A stretch of 64,000 bases of DNA from Gammaproteobacteria bacterium (GTDB taxonomy: Bacteria > Pseudomonadota > Gammaproteobacteria > UBA9339), in NCBI GenBank assembly GCA_016936855.1, contig JAFGXA010000006.1, forward strand, positions 1 to 64,000, written 5' to 3'. Below are positions 8,976 to 19,423 of this stretch, in pieces; within the stretch, counting starts at the first letter, position 1, and each line of letters opens with the position of its first letter. The translations under genes were made by a program, and so were the position numbers. The notes beneath the pieces were generated by a model, which was given only the letters and a program-made list of their open reading frames with translations, made no database searches and was not told the origin of the DNA.

Positions 8976-9359
8976 ATGAGTCTCAAAAGAGTTTTATTCG
9001 TAGATGAGCACGGATTGGGTTTATCTCGAGCCATAGAAGCGGTCTATCAAGCCGGTTACCAACCTTCTTGCAGTCAAACTGCTAGCGAAGCATGGGAAAT
9101 ATTGAATAATAATGAATCTTATGATGCGGTTGTTGTCAGTGAAACTCTGCCTGATATGGGTGGCGTAGATTTAATCGAAAAGATCAAGCAAAACCCGATG
9201 CTAGCAAAAATACCGATTATTTTGGAGACTTCAAGTGATGATGCCAAAAATTCATTGCGTGCCCTGCAGGCTGGGGCAATGGATTTTATCCACTGGCCGC
9301 TTGAGAAAAATTTTCTAATCTATTTGTTAGATAGTGCTGTTAATAAAGTATTGAGCTAA
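8976..9359 (+). CDS. Stand-alone receiver-domain protein lacking the phosphoacceptor Asp
   Basis: The 127 residues form a single CheY-like receiver domain (VLFVDE at 6-11, PIILETS at 80-86, [10 protein letters not shown] at 100-109) with no output domain. The phosphoacceptor position is serine: S55 in [13 protein letters not shown], where active receivers have Asp. The invariant lysine before the conserved proline is W107. The acidic pair is D10/E11 and T85 is kept. It therefore looks like a pseudo-receiver that works by protein contact rather than phosphorylation. AAGGAGAA precedes the ATG. It converges on mutS with a 4-base overlap of stop codons. Confidence 0.85.
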   Translation: MSLKRVLFVDEHGLGLSRAIEAVYQAGYQPSCSQTASEAWEILNNNESYDAVVVSETLPDMGGVDLIEKIKQNPMLAKIPIILETSSDDAKNSLRALQAGAMDFIHWPLEKNFLIYLLDSAVNKVLS

Positions 9360-11908
9360 TCATTAGAAGCGATTTTTAGCTTATACAAAAGCTCATGAGC
9401 CTCGCGCGGAGTTATTTCATTGGGGTCAATAGATTCAAGCATTTCTAGTGCTGGGTGATTTTTTGCATCTTCAGTAAAGAGCTCCAATTGTTCTTGTGGA
9501 GTGATGTGCTGCTTAGATGTGTTTTCTTTATTTTCCAACTCTGAGAGTCTTGCATGAGCAACGCTAATTACCTTATTCGGAATTCCAGCAAGTTTTGCAA
9601 CTTGTAGGCCATAACTTTGACTGGCGGGTCCCTCGTTGACTGCATGTAAAAATACAATGTTATTTTCATATTCGACAGCATCTAGATGAATATTTGCGCA
9701 ATTCGAAAGTAAATTTGGTAGCGCAGTTAGTTCAAAATAGTGAGTGGCAAAAAGAGTTAGTGCCTTAATATTTATTGCTAATTCTTCAGCAATGGCCCAA
9801 GCTAAAGATAAACCGTCAAAGGTGCTGGTGCCTCGTCCAATCTCATCAATCAACACCAAGCTATTTTGTGTTGCATTATGTAATATATTTGCGGTTTCGC
9901 TCATCTCTACCATAAAGGTGGATCGGCCTCCTGTCAAATCATCAGCAGCTCCGATTCTAGTGAAAATTTGATCGATTGGTCCAATGGTTGCGCTTTTTGC
10001 AGGAACGAAGCTGCCGATATGGGCTAGGACTGTAATTAGTGCAGTTTGTCGCATAAAGGTTGATTTACCACCCATATTGGGTCCTGTTATGATGGTCATG
10101 CGATTGAATTCGCTCAAACTACAATCGTTAGCTATATATGGCTTATCTAGTAGTTGCTCTATAACGGGATGGCGTCCTTGTTCTATGTTTATCAAGTTTT
10201 TATCGCAAAAATTAGGTCTTGTTAGCTTAAGTGTTTCAGCGCGTTCAGCAAGATTGTTTAGAAAATCCAACTCAGCCAAAGCATGACTAGTGTTTTGTAA
10301 TTCACGTAGATGTTGGGCTAGTGTATTTAGTAATTCTTCATAAAGAAATCGTTCTCGAGCCAAGGCTTTTGCTTTGCTTCCGAGAGCTTTGTTTTCAAAT
10401 TCTTTTAACTCTGGAGTTATAAATCTTTCGGCATTTTTTAGTGTTTGACGACGCACATAGTCAATAGGTGCATTTGCGGCTTGTTGGCGAGAAATTTCTA
10501 TGTAATAGCCATGCACGCGATTGTATCCCACTTTCAAGGTGGAAAGGCCAGTTTTTGCTTGCTCTTGTTTTTCGAGACGCAATAGATAATCGCCTGCATC
10601 ATCGCTTATGCTGCGAAGTTCATCTAGCTCATTATCAAAACCTTTTGCAATGACCCCACCATCTCGAATGATGATGGGTGGATTGTCAACTATAGCTTTA
10701 ATTAAAAGATTTTTTATGTTATCAAAAACATCAATATCTCTCTTTAATTCTTTGATTTGTATTGACTTAAGTTTAGAAATTTCTTCGTGAATTTGTGGGA
10801 TAGTTATACATGCTTCACGAAGTTTTATGAGGTCTCTCGGGCGCGCTGAACGTAAAGCTATTCTGGTAGAAATGCGTTCCATATCTCCTATTTTTGACAG
10901 CAGTTCTCTTAAGTTTAGATATGATCGAGTTGCGAGTAGCTCCTCGATTGCATCAAATCTTTTTTCTAAAATAGTGTGATTGCGTAATGGTTTTAGGAGA
11001 GAGCGACGTAACAATCTACTTCCCATTGGTGTTGCTGTTTTATCATAAATAGATGCGAGTGAACCGTTAAGATGGTTTTGCATGCTGAGAACTAATTCTA
11101 GATTTCCCTGGGTTGCTGCATCTAATAAAATGTGTTCTTCGTGTTTTTCAGTGCTAATAGTTCTAATATGTGATAATTCGTTACGTTGAGTGTGTTTAAC
11201 GTATTGCAAAAGACAACCAGCTGCGCCAATTGCGATAGGTAAATTCTCACATCCAAAGCCACGTAAATCTTTGGTGCCTAGCTGTTTGACTAAGGAATTG
11301 TAAGCATTTTCATAATCAAACTCCCAAATAGGATGTTGTTTGACATTACTGAAACTCAAGAATAATTCTTTCTGCATGGAGCCATTTATAAGTAACTCTA
11401 CTGGTTTTAAGCGATAGAGCTCGTTTTGTAGTGATGCTAAACTATTTTGTTCGCTAAGTTTAAAACGGCCGCTGGCAAGTTCCAGTGAAGCCAGGCCAAA
11501 TTTACCTTGTTCATAGTGGATTGCGGCTAATATATTTTCTTGCAAATGGTGTAGTAGGGCTTCATCTGTTACAGTTCCCGGCGTTAGGATGCGGGTTACT
11601 TTGCGTTCGACAGGACCTTTACTGGTTGCGGGGTCCCCGATTTGTTCGCATATGGCAATGGATTCCCCAAGCTTTATGAGTTTTGCTAAATAGTTTTCCG
11701 CTGCGTGGTATGGAACACCGGCCATGGGTATTGGAACACCTGCAGATTTTCCTCTGGCAGTAAGCGTTATGTCTAAAAGTTTGGCTGCTTTTTTCGCATC
11801 ATCAAAAAACATCTCGTAAAAATCGCCCATTCGATAAAAGACCAACATTTGCGGGAACTCGGCTTTTATCTTTAGATATTGCTGCATCATCGGTGTGTGT
11901 TGTGTCAT
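9356..11908 (-). CDS. mutS: DNA mismatch repair protein MutS
   Basis: Mismatch-recognition ATPase. The start at 11908 gives [19 protein letters not shown], which matches the E. coli N-terminus; the 17 codons upstream have no support. The mismatch-wedge motif MGDFYEMF is present near the N-terminus, followed by connector and clamp regions. Walker A is [15 protein letters not shown], with [12 protein letters not shown] (Walker B/signature) and FATHYFELT. 850 residues, normal length. No mutL or recA is nearby. Its upstream region carries the repeat cluster shared with serS. Confidence 0.97.
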   Translation of the reverse strand: MTQHTPMMQQYLKIKAEFPQMLVFYRMGDFYEMFFDDAKKAAKLLDITLTARGKSAGVPIPMAGVPYHAAENYLAKLIKLGESIAICEQIGDPATSKGPVERKVTRILTPGTVTDEALLHHLQENILAAIHYEQGKFGLASLELASGRFKLSEQNSLASLQNELYRLKPVELLINGSMQKELFLSFSNVKQHPIWEFDYENAYNSLVKQLGTKDLRGFGCENLPIAIGAAGCLLQYVKHTQRNELSHIRTISTEKHEEHILLDAATQGNLELVLSMQNHLNGSLASIYDKTATPMGSRLLRRSLLKPLRNHTILEKRFDAIEELLATRSYLNLRELLSKIGDMERISTRIALRSARPRDLIKLREACITIPQIHEEISKLKSIQIKELKRDIDVFDNIKNLLIKAIVDNPPIIIRDGGVIAKGFDNELDELRSISDDAGDYLLRLEKQEQAKTGLSTLKVGYNRVHGYYIEISRQQAANAPIDYVRRQTLKNAERFITPELKEFENKALGSKAKALARERFLYEELLNTLAQHLRELQNTSHALAELDFLNNLAERAETLKLTRPNFCDKNLINIEQGRHPVIEQLLDKPYIANDCSLSEFNRMTIITGPNMGGKSTFMRQTALITVLAHIGSFVPAKSATIGPIDQIFTRIGAADDLTGGRSTFMVEMSETANILHNATQNSLVLIDEIGRGTSTFDGLSLAWAIAEELAINIKALTLFATHYFELTALPNLLSNCANIHLDAVEYENNIVFLHAVNEGPASQSYGLQVAKLAGIPNKVISVAHARLSELENKENTSKQHITPQEQLELFTEDAKNHPALEMLESIDPNEITPREAHELLYKLKIASND

Positions 11909-11959
11909 AATGCGCAAAGCATGCCATGAATATTTAAAACAAGGCAAGTGGTATTTCAA

Positions 11960-12165
11960 GGCACCGTCATCCTCGGGCCTGCGTAGTGAGCGTGAGCGAA
12001 CGAGCAGGAACCGTCGATCTCAATGATTTGGCAGAGGAGCTGTTCATGGAGGTCCCCCGGTTCCCGCTACCGCGGGCCCGGGGGATGATGGTGCTCTCGA
12101 TTGGCAAATGTGGTTTGTTTGGCACGTGTGGGGGCAGACCACCGTGTCTGCCCTTGTTTAAGTTG
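11960..12165. repeat. Repeat cluster: two family A elements and a family B hairpin
   Basis: Three units in the divergent mutS-serS spacer: a family A copy in reverse orientation (11960-12032, GCACCGTCATCCTCGGG to TGATTTGGC), a forward family A copy (12052-12094, TCATGGAGGTCCCCCGG to GGGATGATGGTGC) and a family B hairpin with arms 12132-12139 and 12146-12153 (GGGCAGAC / GTCTGCCC). The last two units repeat the order seen before pepN. The promoters of mutS and serS must lie within or beside these elements. Confidence 0.85.
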
Positions 12166-12183
12166 GTGTGGTTGGAGAATAAT

Positions 12184-13461
12184 ATGCTGAATGTTAAATT
12201 ATTAAGAGAAAATATAGATCTTGTTGCTGAAAACCTGCAAAAACGTGGCTTTGAGCTTGATGTTGAGAAAATAAATATGCTTGAATCAAAGCGCAAAACC
12301 TTACAAACAACAGTAGAGCGACTGCAAAGTGAGCGCAATAGTGCGGCCAAAGCAATTGGTATAGCAAAGGCGAGTGGTGAAGATATAACCCAGCTTTTAG
12401 AGAGCAACAAACAATCGGCTGCAAAACTTACTGAAGCTGAGCAAGAGTTAGCGACCTTACAAAACGATTTACAAATAATTTATGCAGGAATTCCCAATAT
12501 ACCGCACGAATCAGTCCCAAATGGTAGAAACGAAGAAGATAATTTGGAAATCAGGCGCTTAGGAGAACCGAAAGCATTCAATTTTGAGGTTTTGGATCAT
12601 GTGGCTTTGGGTGAGAAGTTAGGCCTTATGGACTTTGAACTATCTGCCAAAATTACTGGTAGTAGGTTTGTGGTATTAAAAGGCAAACTTGCGCGCCTGC
12701 AACGCGCTTTAGCTGATTTTATGTTGGATCTGCATACTGAACAACATGGTTATCAAGAGGTTTATGTGCCGCATCTAGTGAATCATGACAGTTTATATGG
12801 CACGGGACAATTACCTAAGTTCAGTGAAGATTTGTTTCATATCTCAGGCGAGTTTAATTACGCGTTAATTCCAACGGCTGAAGTACCAGTTACTAACTTT
12901 GTGCGTAATACAATTGTTCCAGAAGAGGAGCTGCCTCTAAAGTTTGTGGCTCATACACCTTGTTATCGTAGTGAAGCGGGAACTTACGGTAAAGATATGC
13001 GTGGCATGATTAGGCAGCATCAGTTTGAAAAAGTGGAGCTTTTACAAATGGTGCATCCAGAAAAGTCATACGATCTTTTAGAAGAATTAACATTACATGC
13101 TGAAAAAGTTTTGCAGCTTCTAGAATTACCATACAGGGTAGTTAGTCTTTGTGCTGGCGACTTAGGGTTTAGTTCTGCCAAAACTTATGATTTAGAAGTT
13201 TGGTTGCCATCGCAGAATTGCTATCGCGAGATTTCTTCTTGTAGTAACTTTGAAGATTTTCAAGCACGGCGCATGTTAGCAAGAGTTCGTACTCAGAATA
13301 GTAAAAAACCAGAATTTTTGCACACTCTAAATGGTTCAGGCGTCGCCGTTGGCAGAGCACTCGTTGCCATTATGGAAAATTATCAGGATGAACAAGGTAG
13401 AATTCATATACCTAAAATTTTGCAACCATATATGAACGGTTTATCTATCTTAGAGTCTTAA
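12184..13461 (+). CDS. serS: Seryl-tRNA synthetase
   Basis: Class II synthetase that charges tRNA-Ser and tRNA-Sec. The start at 12184 gives [19 protein letters not shown], the usual N-terminus; residues further upstream would be translated repeat. Residues about 25-105 form the long tRNA-binding coiled coil. Motif 2 is [20 protein letters not shown] and motif 3 is [18 protein letters not shown]. 425 residues, near the E. coli length. Confidence 0.96.
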   Translation: MLNVKLLRENIDLVAENLQKRGFELDVEKINMLESKRKTLQTTVERLQSERNSAAKAIGIAKASGEDITQLLESNKQSAAKLTEAEQELATLQNDLQIIYAGIPNIPHESVPNGRNEEDNLEIRRLGEPKAFNFEVLDHVALGEKLGLMDFELSAKITGSRFVVLKGKLARLQRALADFMLDLHTEQHGYQEVYVPHLVNHDSLYGTGQLPKFSEDLFHISGEFNYALIPTAEVPVTNFVRNTIVPEEELPLKFVAHTPCYRSEAGTYGKDMRGMIRQHQFEKVELLQMVHPEKSYDLLEELTLHAEKVLQLLELPYRVVSLCAGDLGFSSAKTYDLEVWLPSQNCYREISSCSNFEDFQARRMLARVRTQNSKKPEFLHTLNGSGVAVGRALVAIMENYQDEQGRIHIPKILQPYMNGLSILES

Positions 13462-13480
13462 GGGTTCCTTAATTATCTTG

Positions 13481-13489
13481 TGTGATACT
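13481..13489 (+). promoter_or_regulatory. Possible extended -10 promoter
   Basis: TGT followed by GATACT is an extended -10 arrangement about 38 bases before the ATG at 13527. No convincing -35 was found. The GGGAG ribosome binding site at 13516-13520 selects that ATG. Confidence 0.35.
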
Positions 13490-13526
13490 TTGTAAAGTAC
13501 AGCAAATATTGATATGGGAGTATGTT

Positions 13527-15053
13527 ATGTTAACACAAGATAGAGTTGCCTCACTAATACGTGAAATAGATAAAGGCTCAAGGGGTGCAGTGGATGAAGC
13601 TCTGGAGATTTTATCTCAAGTGCCGAGCGAAAATTGGAATAAAATTTTGTCTGATGAAGATGAGGCAGAAGAATCTCCATATGTTTTTCTATTATCTGCA
13701 TTGCTTGAACGTCAAATTCCAGAAGCACTCAAGCTTTCAACAAGAATTTTTGGCAATAGTTTTATACAAACGAGAGATATTGAATTTTTAGATTACTTTG
13801 TTAGTTCGTTACTTGAAGATAAAGTGGAAGCAGATCCTGTGCTAGTTATTAGTATCATCACTCAAACAGATTTTGATAGTTTAGTTATTAATAAACGAGA
13901 TTTTTATTATAGTAATCAGTATTCATTAATTGGTGAGCTATCTCTGTTGCTATTAGAATCAGGAGAGCACCATCCATTGTTGCTTAAGGTATCACAGCGT
14001 TTAATTAGTTCTAATGAAATTATAACAAAAAGTGCAGGCTTGATGCTTTTGACAAGGTTATTAGAGAAGTCTGTAGAGCTTAATGAGGAGAATCGCTCAT
14101 TTTTAATAGGGGTGGTAGAAGGTAGTCTGGAATTTATAAACAGAGTGGTAGATGGATCCGTGGGGCGAGAAATTGAGCGTGTAAAAGCAGAAAGCATCAA
14201 ATTGTTATTGTTGATGGTTGATGTGGTGGATGATGAAACCACTTGGGCAAGATGGCTTTCGTCAATTACTAGAAATATTTTTTCTAGTGAACTTAATTCT
14301 GCGCACTATCGAAGTTTAGGAGGCTTATTTGCTGCACTGGCTAAGAAAGATGTTGCGTGCAATTGTATGCATGATCTTTTAAGATCAATATATCAAGATG
14401 ATACCAATAAAATAGTAAAAAAGGGAATCTTTGCGGTTTTAACAATCATCCTGGAAAATACTAAAAAACCTGAATCCGAATCTGACTATAATATACTTTT
14501 TGATTTTCTTAAGTTGGCTGATGAGATTGTAGAGAGCTTGGGTTATGATTTCATAAAAGAAGGACCTAGGGTTGGGCACAATTATATAGCATTCAAATTG
14601 GAGTTATTTGCCAGAGTGCAGTTGGATGATGCATTGTATTGTTATATAGAAAATCTTTTGGGAGTGATTAGTTCAGATGATTTTGCTCTCACTGTTAGAG
14701 TTGAATGGTTAAATTTTCTTTTTGAAATGCAAGCATTGCAGGGAATTGCAGCTGATTTGCATGCTATGAGGGATTTACTAGCTGTTGAGACTATTAGGGA
14801 TTTAACTGCTAGAAGTGATAGCTTATCTAGGAAAGAGGAAGCTTCAATTAGAATCTTACAATTACATTTATTAGAATCTAAAAATAAATGCTACATTCAG
14901 TTTGTCGGTCTTGATCATTTATTGACTTTTGGTTTTTTTGACACAGCTATAAAAATGCTTAAAGATGAATCATCGGTGAATGCACTTGGGTTTTCCCGTG
15001 GTAATAGTTTATCAAGAGGAGCTGAATCCCGTGCTAATTTTGATTTTTATTGA
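13527..15053 (+). CDS. Unknown all-helical protein (HEAT-like)
   Basis: I do not recognise the family. The 508-residue protein is made of successive amphipathic helix pairs rich in Leu, Ile and acidic residues, resembling HEAT or armadillo-type solenoids, with no signal peptide, no membrane segment and no catalytic motif. The tail (about the last 25 residues, NALGFSRGNSLSRGAES) is Ser/Gly/Arg-rich and probably disordered. The ATG at 13527 has GGGAG six bases upstream. A solenoid with a flexible tail and no bacterial relative that I recognise fits a Dot/Icm-type secreted protein, but that is inference. Its 3' end overlaps the convergent transporter gene by 20 bases. Confidence 0.75.
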   Translation: MLTQDRVASLIREIDKGSRGAVDEALEILSQVPSENWNKILSDEDEAEESPYVFLLSALLERQIPEALKLSTRIFGNSFIQTRDIEFLDYFVSSLLEDKVEADPVLVISIITQTDFDSLVINKRDFYYSNQYSLIGELSLLLLESGEHHPLLLKVSQRLISSNEIITKSAGLMLLTRLLEKSVELNEENRSFLIGVVEGSLEFINRVVDGSVGREIERVKAESIKLLLLMVDVVDDETTWARWLSSITRNIFSSELNSAHYRSLGGLFAALAKKDVACNCMHDLLRSIYQDDTNKIVKKGIFAVLTIILENTKKPESESDYNILFDFLKLADEIVESLGYDFIKEGPRVGHNYIAFKLELFARVQLDDALYCYIENLLGVISSDDFALTVRVEWLNFLFEMQALQGIAADLHAMRDLLAVETIRDLTARSDSLSRKEEASIRILQLHLLESKNKCYIQFVGLDHLLTFGFFDTAIKMLKDESSVNALGFSRGNSLSRGAESRANFDFY

Positions 15054-15978
15054 TTAGCATTTTAGCGACAATGATTGCTAAGTTCCATACAATAGCAGTC
15101 ATTAATATGTAGAGAATCATATCTGGATTGGTTTTGTGAAAAAATTCGGTGGTTATGATGATAGACAAGCCAACGTTGGTCCAAGTTGCAACTAGTGATG
15201 CGGTTAGTTTTGATGCGCGATCTTTTTTAAATGCCAGAAGCCAAGATAAGCCAAATACCAAAATGAAAAGGCTTGCAGCGCATAAAATGCCAATAATTGC
15301 TAAAGATGAATGTTCAGTCAGAAGTGAGCGCATACTGCTGGCGCCAGCGAATATTAGTATAACTAGCAATAGCAATGAAGCAAGAGGAACAGTAGGCAGT
15401 AATTTTGTTCTGACAGCTGGCAGAACGCGCCGTACGATAAGAGCTAAGATAAAAGGTAGAATAATTATTTTTGCAATATAAAAACTGAAAGTAAGTATTG
15501 GTATATGCGAGGCTTTGCCAACTAAAATATAGATTAAGCTTGGCATGCTGAGTGGCACTAAAATAGAGCTGGTGAGAGTGGTTAAAATGGCTCTTTCTAA
15601 TTTTGCTCCAAATAAAATGGCGAGCGTAGGTGCTGCTGTTGCCGTAGGGCACGCAAATATTACTAGAATCGCTAAAGCAAAATCGTTGTTAATGTTGAGC
15701 CAGTGATCTAATAATGTGGCAGCAAAGAACAATAAGATAGGTAGTAGTATCATGGTTAAAAATAGCAACCATAATTGGTATTGCCAAGCAAAGATCTCAT
15801 TTTTAATAGCTTCAATATCAACTGACATAAAGTTCAAAAATAACATCAGCATGAGCGCAAGCGCTATGTAGGGTAGAAAAATAGCGGCAACTTTTGGCAG
15901 TGCTACGGCAAGTAGCATTGTCATAAGAAATATCAAACTGGCGAAACGACTTGTGTATTGATTAATTGTTGTCAACAT
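15034..15978 (-). CDS. BASS-type (bile acid:sodium symporter-like) transporter
   Basis: Integral membrane protein with about nine or ten hydrophobic helices over 314 residues. The repeat-like cores CPTATAAPTLAILFGAKLERAI and the later LVATWTNVGLSIIITTEF resemble the two crossing-helix motifs of the bile acid:Na+ symporter/arsenical-resistance transporter superfamily, so a sodium-coupled organic anion carrier is likely. Substrate cannot be told. ATG at 15978 is preferred over TTG at 15987. It diverges from pmbA across a 30-base gap. Confidence 0.7.
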   Translation of the reverse strand: MLTTINQYTSRFASLIFLMTMLLAVALPKVAAIFLPYIALALMLMLFLNFMSVDIEAIKNEIFAWQYQLWLLFLTMILLPILLFFAATLLDHWLNINNDFALAILVIFACPTATAAPTLAILFGAKLERAILTTLTSSILVPLSMPSLIYILVGKASHIPILTFSFYIAKIIILPFILALIVRRVLPAVRTKLLPTVPLASLLLLVILIFAGASSMRSLLTEHSSLAIIGILCAASLFILVFGLSWLLAFKKDRASKLTASLVATWTNVGLSIIITTEFFHKTNPDMILYILMTAIVWNLAIIVAKMLINKNQN

Positions 15979-16008
15979 ATCGAGCAAGCATATATTATTA
16001 CGTTACTT

Positions 16009-17328
16009 ATGTATACGCACCAACAATTAATGTACCAGATTTTGCGTTACGCAAATCAAGTAGGGGCCTCAGAAAGCGAAGTTTCTCTGAGTGATGATTC
16101 GGGGTTAAATGTTTCTGTCAGATTAGGTGAAGTTGAAAATATTATTCGCAGTCTTGATTATGCTCTTAGTGTGACCGTGTATTTTGGTAAACGCTCGGGT
16201 TCTGCTTCCACAACTGATTTAAGTGAAGCATCCTGGCGCAAATGTGTCGACAAAGCTTGTCACATTGCCAAATTTACCGAAGAAGATGAGTGTATTGGTT
16301 TGGCAGATCCTGAGTTTTTGGCTTATGTATATCCAGATTTGGACTTGTATCACCCCTGGAATTTAAGTGTTGATGACGCGATATCTTTGGCATTAAAAGG
16401 AGAGGCCGCGGGCTTTGCTGTTGATAAATGCATTAAGAACTCTGAAGGTTTTACAGTTGAGACAGCGCACGGTAATTCTTATTTTGCTACCAGTAATGGT
16501 TTTTTTGGTATTAATTCTTCTTCACATCACACTCTCTCGGGAGTTTTTATTGCTAGAGAAAACCAAGAGATGCAGCAAGAGCATGATTACAGTACAGCCT
16601 TGTTGGCTAGCAAGCTTGACGCTGTGGAATTGGTTGGAGAGCGTGCTGCGAAGCGAGCATTAGAAAAGCTTGGTACAAAAAATACAATTAAACACCGAGG
16701 AAAAGTGCCCATTATTTTTGAAAATAGAATTGCTAGCTCATTGTTTGCTGCTTTTATAAGAGCAATAAGTGGGGGGGCAATTTATCGCAAGGCTAGTTTT
16801 TTATTGGATAAAGTTGGGGGTCAGGTTTTCCCTGAGTTTATGTCTATTTGCGAAAGACCGCATGTTGTTGGGGCTTTGGGTAGCGTACCATATGATGCAG
16901 AGGGAGTTAGAGTTTTTGATAAAGATATAATAAAAGATGGCATTCTGCAGACTTACCTTTTAAGCTCTTATTCTGCGCGAAAACTTGGGCTTAAAACCAC
17001 AGGAAACGCCGGCGGTATTTCAAATTTATATGTAGATTATAGCAATTTTGATAGGGATGCCTTGCTAAGGCAGATGGATACCGGCATTTTAGTTACAGAA
17101 TTTTTGGGCCATGGGACTAATATTGTTACTGGTCATTATTCACAAGGCATTGCCGGGTTTTGGGTGGAAAATGGTGTTGTTCAGTACCCGATATCAGAGA
17201 TAACTATTAGCAGTAATTTAGCTGATATGTTTAAAAATATTGTTGCAATCGGCAATGACATAGAGGAGCGCAGTGTTATAAAAACCGGCTCGGTGTTAAT
17301 TGATGGTATGAACGTGGGTGCCTCTTAA
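16009..17328 (+). CDS. pmbA: PmbA/TldE metalloprotease subunit
   Basis: The TldD-TldE (PmbA) complex is a zinc protease that degrades unfolded peptides and matures microcin B17 and CcdA in E. coli. The product matches PmbA through NSEGFTVETAHGNSYFATSNGF, the central SSLFAAFIRAISGGAIYRKASFL region and the C-terminal TGNAGGISNLYVD and GHYSQGIAGFWVENG. As expected for PmbA it lacks the HExxxH of TldD. ATG at 16009 gives 439 residues, near the usual length. No tldD is in the window. Confidence 0.92.
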   Translation: MYTHQQLMYQILRYANQVGASESEVSLSDDSGLNVSVRLGEVENIIRSLDYALSVTVYFGKRSGSASTTDLSEASWRKCVDKACHIAKFTEEDECIGLADPEFLAYVYPDLDLYHPWNLSVDDAISLALKGEAAGFAVDKCIKNSEGFTVETAHGNSYFATSNGFFGINSSSHHTLSGVFIARENQEMQQEHDYSTALLASKLDAVELVGERAAKRALEKLGTKNTIKHRGKVPIIFENRIASSLFAAFIRAISGGAIYRKASFLLDKVGGQVFPEFMSICERPHVVGALGSVPYDAEGVRVFDKDIIKDGILQTYLLSSYSARKLGLKTTGNAGGISNLYVDYSNFDRDALLRQMDTGILVTEFLGHGTNIVTGHYSQGIAGFWVENGVVQYPISEITISSNLADMFKNIVAIGNDIEERSVIKTGSVLIDGMNVGAS

Positions 17329-17342
17329 GGTGATCTTGATTT

Positions 17343-18710
17343 TTAACGCTCTAAAACTATAAATAAATCAGGGCCGTAAGCGTCACGTTTAATTTTAAGC
17401 AATAAGTTATCTTTATGTTTTGATACTAATTTTTGTAGCTCTGCTATATCATGTATTTCTTTGTTGGCAGCTTCTAATATTACGTCTCCAGGTCTTAAGC
17501 CAGAACTATAAGCAACACTAAATGCTCCGACACGTAATACCTGAACGCCGATGATATGATCATCATCAAATATTTGATCAAAGTTATGGATTGCGACGCC
17601 TGCCAGCAGGTCATTGCTGTTTTCTTTAACAATTTTTTGCATTTCTGTAATGCTAATAGTTTTAATCGTTGTATGAAATGATTTACCTTGACGCAGTACT
17701 TCTAGTTTGATTTTGCTCGAAGGTCTCATTAAGCCAACGGCAGTACTTACTTGAAATGCGTCTCGAACCTTGCGTCCATCAATGCCAATAATGATATCAC
17801 GTGATTTGAGCTTGGCATGATCTCCTGGCGAATTCGGAACTACAGATGAAACCAAAGCTCCTCTAGTGCTTCTCAGTTGCATCGCATTAGCTAAAGCAGG
17901 GGATATATTTTGTAACATTAAGCCGACGACACTATGTTCTACTTTACCATAGGTAACAATTTGTTGGACGACTTCTTTGCACATATTGACTGGGATTGCA
18001 AAGCCGATACCTATATTACCTCCTAAGTTATATGGAGATAGAATGGCTGTATTTATTCCGATTAGTTCTCCTTTGCTATTTACTAAAGCACCACCTGAGT
18101 TTCCAGGATTAATAGAGGCATCAGTTTGGATGAAGTTTTCATAACCATCTATTCCCAACTGAGTACGTCCCAGGCCGCTAATCACTCCAGATGTGACGGT
18201 TTGATTAAGGCCGAATGGGTTGCCAACTGCCGCGACAAAATCGCCAACTCTCAATTTGCTTGAGTCGCCTAATTTAATAGCAGATAAATGTTTTGCGTTG
18301 ATTTTTATCACAGCTATATCGGACTTTTCATCCACGCCTAGTAGATTAGCTTGAAAACGTCTGCCGTCTTTTAAGGAAACCAAAATAACTTTAGCATCTT
18401 TTAGGACGTGAGCATTGGTTACAATTAGGCCGTGTTTAGCATCCATAATAACGCCGGAACCGAGTCCGGCAAATTTTTTAGGTTGATGGTTTGTGTAGCC
18501 ATTATTATTTTGTGAATTGGTTTGATGGTTGTTGTTTTCCTCTGAATCCATAGTTGCAGGTGGCAGCTGGCCTCTGACTGATATATTGACCACAGCGGGC
18601 ATGACCTTACTTAACATAGGCGCTAGGGTTGATTGGGTGTTTGTTATAGGGGTCGCAGCAATAGATAGTTGCGTAAAAAATAATAGAGAAATTAAAGTGA
18701 TTTTTTTCAT
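17343..18710 (-). CDS. degQ: Periplasmic serine protease DegP/DegQ family
   Basis: HtrA-type periplasmic protease/chaperone for misfolded envelope proteins. Residues 1-19 are a signal peptide ending SIAA. The catalytic triad is H101 (TNAHVL), D131 (KSDIAVI) and S205 (GNSGGAL). Two PDZ domains follow (about 260-355 and 365-455). The segment at about 55-78 is Asn/Gln-rich and variable, the LA-loop position. ATG at 18710 is chosen for the signal peptide. It lies 14 bases after yfiH on the same strand. DegQ versus DegP cannot be settled by reading. Confidence 0.93.
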   Translation of the reverse strand: MKKITLISLLFFTQLSIAATPITNTQSTLAPMLSKVMPAVVNISVRGQLPPATMDSEENNNHQTNSQNNNGYTNHQPKKFAGLGSGVIMDAKHGLIVTNAHVLKDAKVILVSLKDGRRFQANLLGVDEKSDIAVIKINAKHLSAIKLGDSSKLRVGDFVAAVGNPFGLNQTVTSGVISGLGRTQLGIDGYENFIQTDASINPGNSGGALVNSKGELIGINTAILSPYNLGGNIGIGFAIPVNMCKEVVQQIVTYGKVEHSVVGLMLQNISPALANAMQLRSTRGALVSSVVPNSPGDHAKLKSRDIIIGIDGRKVRDAFQVSTAVGLMRPSSKIKLEVLRQGKSFHTTIKTISITEMQKIVKENSNDLLAGVAIHNFDQIFDDDHIIGVQVLRVGAFSVAYSSGLRPGDVILEAANKEIHDIAELQKLVSKHKDNLLLKIKRDAYGPDLFIVLER

Positions 18711-18724
18711 GGAAGGTCTCTTTG

Positions 18725-19423
18725 TTAATTTTGTGAATTTATCCATATCAAACTGGCAATTCTACCAGTAATTTTACCATCGCGACGATAAGAATAGAAA
18801 TGTTCTTTATCAGAATATGTGCACAATTTACCACCATAAATTTCAAGGACGCCATAGCGTGTTAATTCTAATACGGCTATTTTATAAATATCGGCTAGCC
18901 ATTTAGCTTGTTTGGTTGCTTGAAACGCAGATACACTTTGCTGATTTTGAGCTAAAAATTGCTCGCGAACATCATTGCCTACTTCAAAATATTGCTGAGA
19001 GATGGCAGGTCCCATCCATGCTAATAAATTATTTCTATCACTTTTCATGCAATTTAAAGCGTTTTTAATAATGGCGTTACTTAAGCCACGCCATCCGGCA
19101 TGAATCGCAGCGACTTCAGAGCCGTCTTTACTGCAAACTAAGATAGGTAGACAATCTGCTGTTATGGCGGTGCAGATTACATTTGGTTTTGAGGTAAAGC
19201 TTGCATCGGCTTCGAAATTTTTTGGAGTTTTATTTAAATCGATAACGCGATTGCTGTGCACCTGTTTGAGCCAAATCGGGTCGCTAGGTAGCGAAAAAAT
19301 GTCAATCAATTTTAGTCTATTTGATTCTAGCTGAAGGTTAAGGTTGTTTGCTTTTGTAGTTGTGAAGGCCGAAATGTTTTTTGGAGCTGGCCAATTTGGC
19401 TTTATGATTGTTGGCTTGTTCAT
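18725..19423 (-). CDS. pgeF: YfiH/PgeF peptidoglycan editing factor (laccase-domain, DUF152)
   Basis: Multicopper-oxidase-fold protein formerly called polyphenol oxidase. In E. coli it keeps L-Ser from replacing L-Ala in cell-wall peptides. The metal ligands H56 (KQVHSN), C91 (TADCLPI) and H108 (IHAGWRG) are all present, as is the C-terminal CTYSDKEHFYSYRRDG block. 232 residues, normal. It is first in a two-gene unit with degQ, both concerned with the envelope. Confidence 0.93.
   Translation of the reverse strand: MNKPTIIKPNWPAPKNISAFTTTKANNLNLQLESNRLKLIDIFSLPSDPIWLKQVHSNRVIDLNKTPKNFEADASFTSKPNVICTAITADCLPILVCSKDGSEVAAIHAGWRGLSNAIIKNALNCMKSDRNNLLAWMGPAISQQYFEVGNDVREQFLAQNQQSVSAFQATKQAKWLADIYKIAVLELTRYGVLEIYGGKLCTYSDKEHFYSYRRDGKITGRIASLIWINSQN

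Noticed and set aside
11986-12183. N-terminal extension of serS
   Set aside because: It would be translated repeat sequence; the standard SerS N-terminus begins at 12184.
18220-18240. NPF in the DegQ protein as a host-mimicry motif
   Set aside because: GNPFGL is a conserved part of the HtrA protease core and has nothing to do with EH-domain binding.
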